From Marinobacter algicola DG893 (GTDB taxonomy: Bacteria; Pseudomonadota; Gammaproteobacteria; Pseudomonadales; Oleiphilaceae): DNA of 64,000 nucleotides. The notes under the pieces were generated by a model. That model did no database searches and had not been told where the DNA came from. It was given only the letters and a program-made list of their open reading frames with translations. Both the position numbers and the translations under genes were made by a program. The DNA is taken from NCBI RefSeq assembly GCF_000170835.1, contig NZ_ABCP01000002.1:186001-250000 (forward strand). The letters run 5' to 3'. Below are positions 35,817 to 44,188 of this stretch, one piece after another (positions within the stretch are counted from its first letter, which is position 1; each line of letters opens with the position of its first letter).

Positions 35817-36164
35817 CTACAACTCGTTATATTTATTGGACCTGCCTTTGGCTTTGGCAACAGGATATTTGAGAGCATTTGCCTCTATTTTTCGGGCAGA
35901 TTCTTCAGCAATATCGACACCCAGAGAATCCGACAGAAGGATAAGGTACAACTGGATATCCGCGATTTCGTCTTTAACGGCTGCCAATCGCTTTTCACTG
36001 AGGTTTTTCGAATCTTCCTCGCTGAGCCATTGGAACTGCTCCGATAACTCACCCGCTTCACCACAAAGCGCCATGGTCAGGTTTTTCGGTGAGTGAAACT
36101 GACGCCAATCCCGCTCTTCAGCGAATTGCTTCAATTTCAGGCGCAACTCTTCCAGCGAATCCAT
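35817..36164 (-). CDS. MazG-like nucleotide pyrophosphohydrolase
   Basis: A 115-residue MazG-fold NTP pyrophosphohydrolase: residues LCGEAGELSEQF and KDEIADIQLYLILL carry the metal-binding E-x-x-E and E/D-x-x-D pairs. Such enzymes hydrolyse (d)NTPs or modified nucleotides to the monophosphate. An upstream frame is open to 36383, but the ATG at 36164 gives the standard family length and has AAAGGGG upstream. It lies 9 bp before the helicase/S24 gene and is probably the first gene of that operon. Its promoter region contains the perfect palindrome TACTCGAGTA (36227-36236). Confidence 0.82.
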   Translation of the reverse strand: MDSLEELRLKLKQFAEERDWRQFHSPKNLTMALCGEAGELSEQFQWLSEEDSKNLSEKRLAAVKDEIADIQLYLILLSDSLGVDIAEESARKIEANALKYPVAKAKGRSNKYNEL

Positions 36165-36270
36165 TTTGATCAAAACCCCTTTGTTGATGCCATAATCATT
36201 TGCTCGATCTATTCGCACATTAACCATACTCGAGTACACCGGTCCACATAATCCACGACGAACATGCAGG

Positions 36271-38910
36271 CTAAGAACTCTGCTCCTTCGATGCCTGAAT
36301 ATCCACAGGCGCCACCCCCAAGTCCTGCCACTTCTCCGGATGACAAGTAAACAGCAATATCTGATGTCGACTAGCCGCATCAAACAGGATGCGTTTCATA
36401 TCTTCGAGGCGCTCGCTGTCACTGTGCACCAGGGTGTCGTCCAGTATCACCAGCGTTGGCCTTCCGGCTTCCCGCAGCAGATCGGCATAGGCCAGGCGGC
36501 TGATCAGGCCCATCTGTTCCCGCGCACCAAAACTCAGTTCGGTGATCTGCCCGAGTTCGCTGCCCCGGCTGAAGGTGCCGGGCCGGAGCTGTTCGTCGAC
36601 TTCCAGAGAGGCTTCCGGGAAAAGTACCGACAGGTAATGGTTGAGGTGCTTTTGCAACGGTGCCTGCAGGCGGCGTGTGAGGGCCTGGCGTTTTTCGGTG
36701 AGCAGGGTCAGCAGCAAGTCCAATGCCTGGGCGCGACGGTGCAATTCCTGATAGCGGCGATTGCACTGGTCGAGTTCCGCCTCTTTCTCGTTGAGCTGTT
36801 CTTCCAGCCCTTCGGCACCCCAGGCCTCCAGCCTGACTTTGATATCCCTGAGCTCACGCCCGCGGTTCTCCTGGGTCTGGCGCAGGTGATTGGCTGCGTT
36901 CTGGTAGCGTTCGATGTCCTGTTTGAGGAACTCCGGTCGGGCTTCGCGAATTTCCCGTTCGCGGCGTTCGAGGCTGGCTTGCAGTTCGGCCTGTTGTTTT
37001 TCGATGTTCGCCAGGTCGGTGGTTATCTGGCTAAGTTGCTGCTGCCGTTCCGGGCTCTTTTCTTCATCCGCCAGCCGCTGCCATTCGGTTTTGGCGTTGT
37101 GCCAGGCCTGTTTCAGTGCCGACAGCGTCGCCTGGTGCTCACGGTCATCAGCTTCGGCCTTATCCAGCGTGGTGCCGGCCTGAACGAAAGCGGCCTCTGC
37201 CTCTTCCAGGGCGGGTACGTTCTCTTTCTGGTCCGGTTCTGGCGTGGCCTGCAATTGGCTTTTGGCTCTCTCCAGTTCGTTTTCCGCCTCGCTCTGTTCA
37301 GAGACAAGTTGCTCAATGCCGGCCGGTGCCACGGATTTTAGCAAATCCTCGGCGTGCTTCAGGGTTCTTTCGGCACTTTCAAAGGTTGAAAGGCGGTCCT
37401 CTGCCTGTTCCACCGATGTCACACCCAAGGTCTTCAGCTGTTCTGCAAAGCTGTCCTCGAGGGTTTTGAGCTTGCGGCGGGTGCTGGCCAGCTCTTCGCC
37501 ACCGGGCGTTATGCCCAGGGTACCCACGCCGGGGATGACCAGAGTGGATTCTTCCAGAAGCTGCTGCTCGCCTTGCCCGGTCAGCTGCTCGTTGTTCAGC
37601 GCTAATGACGCGCTGGTTTCCAGTTGCCAGCTCAATCGGGTGGCGATGGTGCGTGAACGGATGGATTCTTCGTTCAGCTTGTTCGCGGTCGCTTTCAGGC
37701 TTTTGACTGCAGCAGAATCAATTCGGTTTTCTCTGACCTGCTGCCTGGCTTGCTCCAACTGCTGGTGGTAGTCCTTCGCTTTGGCAAGATTCTGGGTCTG
37801 CGCTTGTTTGTGCTGCTCAAGCCGGCGGACGTCCTGCTCCAGCCGTTCCTGGGTTTGTAGCAAACCCGCAAGCTTGCGTTGCTTTTCCGCCTGCTCATAG
37901 GCGGTTCTGGCTTCGGCCAATCGGCCTGCAATTGCCGGGCTCTGTGCTTCCGCAACCCTGAGGTCGCGCTCGGCGCGTTCCAGTTCGGCCTTTCGGCCCT
38001 CCAACTGGCGACTCAGCCCTTCAAGGTGTTCCTTGCTCTGCTGCAACAGTCGACGGTTCTCCTGTATCTGGGCAAGCGTGGCCTTTTCCTGGACTTGCTG
38101 TTGCTCCAGGCGCTCGACCTGCTGATAGCGGGTGCGGGCTTCCTCCAGCTGTCGCTGGGCCTCTTCCCAGGGGCGTTCGGCCTCCGCCTGATCGTGGTCG
38201 TGGGCGAGCTTGCCGAGCCGGTCGACCTGTTCCTGGTAGTGTTGCACCCGGCCTTTCAGGTCTTCGATGTCACGCTCATACAGGGCACGGTCTTTTTCCA
38301 GTTGCAGGTAATCGCCACGGGGCTTGCCGGTGCCGGTCAGCAGGGTGTCCCGTTGGCTGCGGACCGTTTCAATCAGGTCGTCGCCGCCGGAACTGGCCAC
38401 CTCCCCGACCATGGAATTCAGTGCGGATTTGAGGTGATCCCCGGCATGCTCTATGGCCTGCTCGATGTCCTGCCCGGTGCCCTGCTCCACCCACAGCAGC
38501 CCCGGTATGCCCCAGTGTTCGGCTTTGCTGGCGCCCCTTTTCGGGTATTGGTAGCCCAGCAATTCGGCCAGTTTCTCTTCCGCGTCGTCTTCGCTGTAGG
38601 TTTCGGTGCCGATGGTCAGGTCGCAGCGTTTGCGCTGCAGGAAGCTTTTGGCGAGGTGCCAGTTTCGGTTGTCGTGCTCGAAATCCAGTTCGATGGTGGG
38701 CGCTGCGGCGGAGTCGCCCCAGGGGCGCAGGTCGTCCACGGCGGTTGAGCGATAGCGCTCGAAAAAGGCCGCCCGGATCGATCGCACCAGGGTGCTTTTG
38801 CCAGACTCATTGGGGCCGTGAATCAGGTTGAGGCCGGGTTGCAGGTTGTCCAGAACAAAGGGTTTGCGGAACTGGCGTAGCTGCTCAATGCGCATGCGCT
38901 GCAGTTTCAT
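36271..38910 (-). CDS. YhaN-like SbcC/RecN-type ATPase
   Basis: An 879-residue AAA ATPase of the YhaN/SbcC kind. The P-loop GPNESGKST is at residues 32-40. A long coiled-coil stretch runs from about 215 to 745. The C-terminal head has LSFGAREQMGLISRLAYADL and Walker B-like LVILDDTLVHSD. With the YhaO exonuclease (overlap of 4 nt) it forms an SbcCD-like complex for processing DNA ends. It is host-like in codon use. It could serve general DNA repair or be part of the defence island. Confidence 0.82.
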   Translation of the reverse strand: MKLQRMRIEQLRQFRKPFVLDNLQPGLNLIHGPNESGKSTLVRSIRAAFFERYRSTAVDDLRPWGDSAAAPTIELDFEHDNRNWHLAKSFLQRKRCDLTIGTETYSEDDAEEKLAELLGYQYPKRGASKAEHWGIPGLLWVEQGTGQDIEQAIEHAGDHLKSALNSMVGEVASSGGDDLIETVRSQRDTLLTGTGKPRGDYLQLEKDRALYERDIEDLKGRVQHYQEQVDRLGKLAHDHDQAEAERPWEEAQRQLEEARTRYQQVERLEQQQVQEKATLAQIQENRRLLQQSKEHLEGLSRQLEGRKAELERAERDLRVAEAQSPAIAGRLAEARTAYEQAEKQRKLAGLLQTQERLEQDVRRLEQHKQAQTQNLAKAKDYHQQLEQARQQVRENRIDSAAVKSLKATANKLNEESIRSRTIATRLSWQLETSASLALNNEQLTGQGEQQLLEESTLVIPGVGTLGITPGGEELASTRRKLKTLEDSFAEQLKTLGVTSVEQAEDRLSTFESAERTLKHAEDLLKSVAPAGIEQLVSEQSEAENELERAKSQLQATPEPDQKENVPALEEAEAAFVQAGTTLDKAEADDREHQATLSALKQAWHNAKTEWQRLADEEKSPERQQQLSQITTDLANIEKQQAELQASLERREREIREARPEFLKQDIERYQNAANHLRQTQENRGRELRDIKVRLEAWGAEGLEEQLNEKEAELDQCNRRYQELHRRAQALDLLLTLLTEKRQALTRRLQAPLQKHLNHYLSVLFPEASLEVDEQLRPGTFSRGSELGQITELSFGAREQMGLISRLAYADLLREAGRPTLVILDDTLVHSDSERLEDMKRILFDAASRHQILLFTCHPEKWQDLGVAPVDIQASKEQSS

Positions 38911-40034
38911 TGGCTGGCCTCCTGTTCCCGCTCTCGGAGCATTCCGGCCAGAATGGCCAGCGCATCCCGGGCGGCATCATCCTGTGTGTCTTCCTGCCCT
39001 TGACCTTGCCGCAGGCTCTCAATCACTTCGCCCACGTAGCCATCGGCTTTCAGGGCGGCAATGTCCTCATCGGTAGGGGCAAACTGTAAGCCGCTTCGCT
39101 CGCAGCGAAGGCTGCGGAACCTGGCTTCAGCAACCGACAGTGCCTTCAACAGTGTTTCCTCACCGGCCAGGGTCACCGAGCCTTCAAGGCGCAGGTCGAC
39201 CACGGCGGATTCGGGCAAGGCATTCAAACGCTCCAGTAGTTGCTCAAGATCGGAGTGGACGGCAAGGGTTTCCCGCCACTGGTGCCATTGATAGCGCCCC
39301 GTTGGTAGTTGGGTGACTTTGGGTGTTGCGCCTGGTTCGGACACCTCAACAATCAGGGCATTGCCTGCTTCGTTGTTCCGGAACCGCTCCGGCTCGGGGG
39401 TGCCGCTGTACCAGGTACGGTCATTGATCTGCTTGGTGCCGTGCCAGTCACCCAGCGCCAGGTAATCGAGCGTGCTGGCGTCGGCACGGTCTGGCGCGAT
39501 GGGGTTGGAGGAGTCTATCTCTTCGTGCAGCAGGCCCTGGACACTGCCGTGGGCCAGACCGATCCTTGGAAAGCCTTCAGGCGACTCGTAGCCGCTGAAG
39601 GGTTCGGTCAGATCGCCGTAGGTATGGCGCTGAGTCAGGGGCGCGCAGAGGATGCTCAGGCCCTGGAGTTCCAGATTGATGATGCCGGGCTGAAGTGCCA
39701 GGTGTACGTTCCCGGGCACCGCTCCGAGGCGCTGGGCTCGCGTCCATACGCTCTCTGCCAGGGCGGCATCGTGGTTGCCGGGCAGCATCACCCAGGGGCC
39801 GGTAAACCCCTTTGTGGCGTTGAATACCCTCCTGATAGTGCGGTCGGACACCGTTTGTGCGTCAAAGACATCGCCGGCCACGAGTACCGCATCGCACTGG
39901 TGTTCGTTGGCCAGTTGAGCCAGCTTCTCAATAGCTTCAAAACGGGCTTCGACCAGCGCGGCGCCGTCTTCGGTTTCAAACCGCGTAAAGGCCCGGCCCA
40001 TCTGCCAGTCTGCGGTGTGCAAAAACTTTGGCAT
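38907..40034 (-). CDS. YhaO-like SbcD/Mre11-type DNA repair exonuclease
   Basis: A 375-residue metallophosphatase-fold exonuclease of the YhaO/SbcD group. It has HTADWQMG (motif I), VLVAGDVFDAQ (motif II), MLPGNHD (motif III), IGLAHGS and LALGDWHG (motifs IV/V). Motif I has Gln where most SbcD/Mre11 proteins have His. An upstream ATG at 40112 is open, but the ATG at 40034 has TCAGGAA at good distance and gives the canonical N-terminus MPKFLHTADW. It overlaps the YhaN gene by 4 nt. Confidence 0.82.
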   Translation of the reverse strand: MPKFLHTADWQMGRAFTRFETEDGAALVEARFEAIEKLAQLANEHQCDAVLVAGDVFDAQTVSDRTIRRVFNATKGFTGPWVMLPGNHDAALAESVWTRAQRLGAVPGNVHLALQPGIINLELQGLSILCAPLTQRHTYGDLTEPFSGYESPEGFPRIGLAHGSVQGLLHEEIDSSNPIAPDRADASTLDYLALGDWHGTKQINDRTWYSGTPEPERFRNNEAGNALIVEVSEPGATPKVTQLPTGRYQWHQWRETLAVHSDLEQLLERLNALPESAVVDLRLEGSVTLAGEETLLKALSVAEARFRSLRCERSGLQFAPTDEDIAALKADGYVGEVIESLRQGQGQEDTQDDAARDALAILAGMLREREQEASQ

Positions 40035-40149
40035 GTCAGGTTCCTGAGGGATCTGGGAATTTTCGCGACATTCTAGACTACCCGCGAAGACTTTACAGAG
40101 GCGGTGCGACAATGAACGTCGTTCTGGAGGAGATGGTTTGCTTCGGACG

Positions 40150-40193
40150 CTACACGGAGCTCAGCCGGCACGCTGCGTACTTGAACTTCGGAA
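40150..40193 (-). pseudogene. Relic of an fdhA (formate dehydrogenase alpha) 3' end
   Basis: Read on the minus strand, a frame gives P-K-F-K-Y-A-A-C-R-L-S-S-V then a stop. The intact fdhA ends P-E-F-K-Y-A-A-C-S-L-S-P-A then a stop. Codon by codon, 33 of 42 bases match. It lies between the YhaO start and the broken nucleotidyltransferase gene, about 1.15 kb from the intact fdhA end. This indicates that the toxin-antitoxin-like segment 40211-41224 was inserted or rearranged next to an fdhA end. Confidence 0.7.
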
Positions 40194-40210
40194 AACAATA
40201 TCGCTTCGCA

Positions 40211-40667
40211 TCAATGCCCCAAATGGGTCAGAGTTTCAATCCGCTCAAACAAAATTTGCTCTCGCTCTGCATTGCCACCCGCCTGGCTGTTAACGGCGTA
40301 CTCAAAGTTGGTGTCTTGCAATAACTGGCTGAACTTCTCTGCCAGGTAACTTCGTAATTCTTCGGGCGCAGTTTTGACCTCATCGATCAATGACTCACGG
40401 CCATCAATCAACGTGAGCAAGTCTTCGATGTCGTGGCTCGAGAGCGGGTCGCCCTACCTGCTGTAAAGTATGAAATCCCGGATAGCCCATTACATGGACA
40501 ATCAGATCCACATCCTCGGTGTGGCGAACTTTCTCAAGTACGAACTCATCGGTTAATAAGAAGCTGGTGGTGCAACCTCCTACGAAGGCCACCTGCTCTC
40601 GCAGGTCTGGGCCAAGCGCCTCAGCAACTTTGCCGACCATCAACTTTTGTAACGTCGGTATGCTCAT
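40211..40667 (-). pseudogene. Nucleotidyltransferase-type toxin gene with internal out-of-frame deletion
   Basis: The first 70 residues read normally: VAFVGGCTTSFLLTDEFVLE, then DVDLIV, the nucleotidyltransferase G-G-x-x-T/S ... D-x-D core, up to GYPGFHTLQQ. The frame then enters nonsense and stops. The rest resumes in another frame as GDPLSSHDIEDLLTLIDG, followed by RESLIDEVKTAPEEL and the rest of the C-terminal part. The middle of the protein (probably about 100 residues) is missing, with the junction near 40466-40475. It overlaps the HTH gene upstream (ATGA), as in AbiE-like or MenA-like pairs of regulator plus nucleotidyltransferase. Confidence 0.8.
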
Positions 40668-41224
40668 TCACTCACTTCCATGTGTTTTTTTAACAGGTCT
40701 TTTGCCAGATTTGCCTCACGCGGGCTGCCTATGCGTATTGCGTCTACCAGCGCCAGTAATGCGTAAAGCTCCGGGTCCCGGCGAACCGCGTGGCCTAGAG
40801 TTTTAAATAAAGGGGCAATCTCCAAGCCTTTGTTTTTGCCTCGCGCATCTGGCCATACTGGTAAAAGTTCGCCTGCGCTGAACACTCGATTTTCCAGCAC
40901 GGGTGCGGCGAATGCAGTACCAATACCGCGCACTAACTGACCGGGTTTGGCAGGAAACACGTACTTGGCACCGTAGACGATGAATTCAAACAGGCTTTTT
41001 GTGTTGACACGAGGCATGCCGGAATTGCGATCCTTTTTAGCGAGGCCAACCTCAAAACAGCGGCGCAGTGAGTTGCTGACCTGGGATTTCCCGATGCCTG
41101 TTTCCAACTCGAGATTTCGCACTGTGTAAGCTGATGTGTCTACAACGCCTTCTGTCGCTTCTTGCTTTCGCAGCGAAACCAACTTAAGCAACAGGCCGAG
41201 ATCTTGACTCTTGATTCCATCCAT
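40664..41224 (-). CDS. HTH regulator / probable antitoxin of a nucleotidyltransferase pair
   Basis: A 186-residue protein. Residues 1-60 look like a winged helix-turn-helix (L-L-K-L-V-S-L-R-K-Q, T-V-R-N-L-E-L-E-T-G-I-G-K-S-Q-V-S-N-S-L-R-R). Residues 70-186 have no family I can name with confidence. It overlaps the following nucleotidyltransferase gene by 4 nt, so the pair is likely a toxin-antitoxin-type unit with a dead toxin. The upstream inverted repeat TGTCC/GGACA (41233-41258) could be its autoregulatory operator. An exact family is not claimed. Confidence 0.7.
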   Translation of the reverse strand: MDGIKSQDLGLLLKLVSLRKQEATEGVVDTSAYTVRNLELETGIGKSQVSNSLRRCFEVGLAKKDRNSGMPRVNTKSLFEFIVYGAKYVFPAKPGQLVRGIGTAFAAPVLENRVFSAGELLPVWPDARGKNKGLEIAPLFKTLGHAVRRDPELYALLALVDAIRIGSPREANLAKDLLKKHMEVSE

Positions 41225-41232
41225 AGGCTGGA

Positions 41233-41258
41233 TGTCCCTAGTTTTTGGACACGGGACA
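41233..41258. promoter_or_regulatory. TGTCC/GGACA inverted repeat upstream of the HTH gene
   Basis: TGTCC at 41233-41237 faces GGACA at 41247-41251, and a further GGACA lies at 41254-41258. The repeat begins 8 bp upstream of the HTH start (41224) in the reading direction. Antitoxin-type regulators usually bind such repeats at their own promoter, so autoregulation is plausible. Confidence 0.4.
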
Positions 41259-41307
41259 AGCGTTGCTTAGATCCAGATTAATTGCAAGCCCTCACCAACA
41301 TATTCCA

Positions 41308-44178
41308 TTACGCCGGGCTCAGACTGCACGCCGCATACTTGAACTCCGGAATCTTCCCGTAGGGGTCCAGGGCCGGGTTGGTTAGCAGGTTGGCTGCTGC
41401 CTCGACAAAGGCAAAGGGTATGAACACCATGCCCTCGGGCATGGCCTGGTCGGCCCGCGCTGTGAGCGTAATGCTGCTGCGACGGGTGGCAACCTTGATG
41501 GCATCACCCGGTGCGACGCCCAGACGAGCCAACTCTGCGGGTGCCAGATAGGCAGCCGCTTCGGGCTCCCGCTCATCCAATACCCGGCTGCGACGGGTCA
41601 TGGCGCCGGTGTGCCAGTGTTCCAGCAATCGCCCGGTGGTTAAAACGATGGGATAGGCTTCGTCCACCGGCTCGTCTGGCGGAAGCGGCCGGGTTGGCGA
41701 CAATTTGGCCCGGCCACCGGCGCGGGGGAAGGCATCGGAGAAGACAACATCCTGCCCCGGCTCGTCGTCGGCCAGGCATGGGTAGGTCACGGAACCTTCG
41801 CGCTCCAGGCGCGACCAGGAGATATGATCGAGCGAATGCATGCCGTGCTTCATTTCGGCGAACACCTGCTCGGGGCCGGCGTAGTCCCAACCCAGCCCGA
41901 AACGCCGGGCCATTTCCTGAATGATCCACCAGTCGGGCTTGGCCTGCTCCGGCGGCTCCAACGCGGCGCGGCCCATCTGCACCTGCCGGTTGGTGTTGGT
42001 GACGGTGCCGGATTTTTCCGACCAGGCAGCGGCAGGCAGGATGACGTCGGCAAACTGGGCAGTCTCCGTGACGAACAGGTCCTGCACCACCAGATGTTCT
42101 AGCGCGCCAAGTGCGGCCCGGGCGTGGGTCAGATCCGGGTCAGACATCGCGGGGTTTTCGCCGAGGATGTACATGCCCTTGATGGTGCCCGCCGTGATGG
42201 CGTCCATAATCTCTACAACCGTAAGCCCGGGCTCAGGATCCAGCTCGGTGTTCCAGAGTTCTTCGAAGGCGGCGCGCAGCTGGGTGTCTCCCACCGGTTG
42301 ATAGTCGGGCAGTACCATGGGGATCAGGCCGGCGTCGGAGGCGCCCTGAACGTTGTTTTGCCCTCGCAATGGGTGCAGACCGGTGCCGGGCCGGCCCGTT
42401 TGGCCGCAGGTCAGCGCCATCGAGATCAGGCAGCGGGCGTTGTCGGTGCCGTGCACGTGCTGGGATATGCCCATGCCCCAGAAGATCATCGCGCTCTCGG
42501 CGCCTGCGTAGGCTCTGGCTACTTCACGAATGGTCTCAGGATCAACGCCGCATAGCGGGCTCATGACCTCCGGGGTCATATCCACGACACTGGCTGCCAG
42601 TGCTTCGAAGCCCTCGGTGTGGGCATCAATGTAGGCCTTGTCGAAGAGCCCTTCGTCGATGACCACGTGGAGCATGGCGTTGAACAGTGCCACGTCGCCG
42701 CCCGGCGAAAAACGAAGGCTGCGCCAGGCATAGGCATCCAGGGCCTGGCCCCGGGGATCGATGATGATCAGTTTGGTGCCGTTTCGGGCCGCCTGTTTGA
42801 AGTAGGTGGCGGCCACCGGGTGGTTCACGGCCGGGTTGCAGCCGGTGAGGATGACCACATCGGCCTGAAGCGCCTGCATGAAGGAGGCGGTCACCGCGCC
42901 GGAGCCGAGGCATTCCATCAGCGCCGCCACAGAACTGGCGTGGCAGAGCCGTGTGCAGTGATCAACGTGATTGGAGCCGAAACCGGTGCGCACCAGCTTC
43001 TGGAACAGCCAGGCTTCTTCATTGGAGCACTTGGCACTGCCAAAGCCGGCGAGTGCGCTCGGGCCATGTTGGCCTTTGAGTTCCGTCAGCCCGGTTGCGG
43101 CAAATTCTAGTGCCTCTTCCCAACTCGCCTCGCGAAAATGCGTTAAGGGATTGGCCGGATCAAAGTCGGGGTCGACGCCCTTGGGCGCGCCCTCCCTGCG
43201 GATCAGTGGCCGGGTGAGCCTTGCCGGGTGCGAGGGATAATCGAAGCCAAAGCGGCCTTTGACACAAAGCCGGCCCTGGTTGGAGGGGCCGTCCCTGCCT
43301 TCAACATAGAGGATACGCCCTCGTTGTTCGCTCTCCCCTTTCTCGGCGCTAGAAGGCTCGTCTTTGACGTGATAGGTGAGCTGGCAGCCGACGCCGCAGT
43401 AGGGGCAGACGGAGTCCACGGTGCGATCGGCGATGGCGGAGTCTCCACGGCCTTCGGCATCGATCAGGGTGGCGGGCATCAGCGCCCCTGTCGGGCAGGC
43501 CTGTACGCATTCGCCACAGGCAACGCAGGTGCTGTCGCCCATAGGGTCGTCGAAGTCGAAGATGACTTTGGACGCGGCGCCCCGGTGCGCCAGGCCGATC
43601 ACGTCATTGCCCTGAACTTCCCGACAGGCACGCTCGCACAAACCGCAGGTGATGCAGGCGTCCAGGTTGACGTTCATGGCCGAATGGGTAGCGTCCTGCC
43701 CCCTAGCGTGGGGCAGCGTACTGGATCTGGGTTCGACGTGATGAACCGTGGGCGTTTTCCGATCTGAACGGGCCGGGATTCGCTGGCGCACAGAACCGAC
43801 GTCGATGGCCAGTTGATCCGCCGTATCCCACAGGTGGCTGGAGCGATCCGGACTGTCTGGGCGCGCGGGCTGATCCGCCATCAACAATTCCAGCACCGCT
43901 TTGCGGGCCGCCTGAACCCGACCTGAGCCGGCACTACGCACTACCATGCCGGGGATCGCCTCGCGGATGCAGCTGGCGGCGAGTACCCGCTCGCCCTCCA
44001 CTTCCACCATGCAGGCGCGGCAATTGCCATCCGCGCGGTAACCGGGAGCGTCTTTGAAGCACAGGTGCGGGATGGTCTCGCCGGCGCGCCTGGCCACCTG
44101 CCAGAGGGTTTCGCCGGGGTAGGCCTGAACTTCGACATCGTCCAGGGTCAGGGTGAAGCTTGTGTTGGTGTTGCTCAT
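41308..44178 (-). CDS. fdsA: NAD-linked formate dehydrogenase, molybdenum alpha subunit
   Basis: A 956-residue FdsA/FdhF-type protein. N-terminal [2Fe-2S] cysteines are C40, C53, C56 and C70. Two [4Fe-4S] sets follow: C175/178/181/185 in CITCGLCERAC and C218/221/224/228 in CVACGECVQAC. The molybdopterin [4Fe-4S] cluster uses C258, C261, C265 and C305. The likely Mo ligand is C412 with H413 in RLCHASS. The enzyme oxidises formate to CO2, passing electrons to NAD through the partner subunit. GGGAGG precedes the start. No fdhD, fdsC or fdsD is in the window. Confidence 0.9.
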   Translation of the reverse strand: MSNTNTSFTLTLDDVEVQAYPGETLWQVARRAGETIPHLCFKDAPGYRADGNCRACMVEVEGERVLAASCIREAIPGMVVRSAGSGRVQAARKAVLELLMADQPARPDSPDRSSHLWDTADQLAIDVGSVRQRIPARSDRKTPTVHHVEPRSSTLPHARGQDATHSAMNVNLDACITCGLCERACREVQGNDVIGLAHRGAASKVIFDFDDPMGDSTCVACGECVQACPTGALMPATLIDAEGRGDSAIADRTVDSVCPYCGVGCQLTYHVKDEPSSAEKGESEQRGRILYVEGRDGPSNQGRLCVKGRFGFDYPSHPARLTRPLIRREGAPKGVDPDFDPANPLTHFREASWEEALEFAATGLTELKGQHGPSALAGFGSAKCSNEEAWLFQKLVRTGFGSNHVDHCTRLCHASSVAALMECLGSGAVTASFMQALQADVVILTGCNPAVNHPVAATYFKQAARNGTKLIIIDPRGQALDAYAWRSLRFSPGGDVALFNAMLHVVIDEGLFDKAYIDAHTEGFEALAASVVDMTPEVMSPLCGVDPETIREVARAYAGAESAMIFWGMGISQHVHGTDNARCLISMALTCGQTGRPGTGLHPLRGQNNVQGASDAGLIPMVLPDYQPVGDTQLRAAFEELWNTELDPEPGLTVVEIMDAITAGTIKGMYILGENPAMSDPDLTHARAALGALEHLVVQDLFVTETAQFADVILPAAAWSEKSGTVTNTNRQVQMGRAALEPPEQAKPDWWIIQEMARRFGLGWDYAGPEQVFAEMKHGMHSLDHISWSRLEREGSVTYPCLADDEPGQDVVFSDAFPRAGGRAKLSPTRPLPPDEPVDEAYPIVLTTGRLLEHWHTGAMTRRSRVLDEREPEAAAYLAPAELARLGVAPGDAIKVATRRSSITLTARADQAMPEGMVFIPFAFVEAAANLLTNPALDPYGKIPEFKYAACSLSPA

Positions 44179-44188
44179 GACAGCCTCC

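Noticed and set aside
35817..36383. A longer start for the MazG-like protein
   Set aside because: The extra N-terminal 73 residues are Arg/Trp-rich, without family similarity, and overlap the end of the YhaN gene. The start at 36164 gives the standard length.
40028..40324. A 98-codon plus-strand frame upstream of yhaO
   Set aside because: It crosses the fdhA relic and the nucleotidyltransferase relic in the wrong direction and shows no motif.
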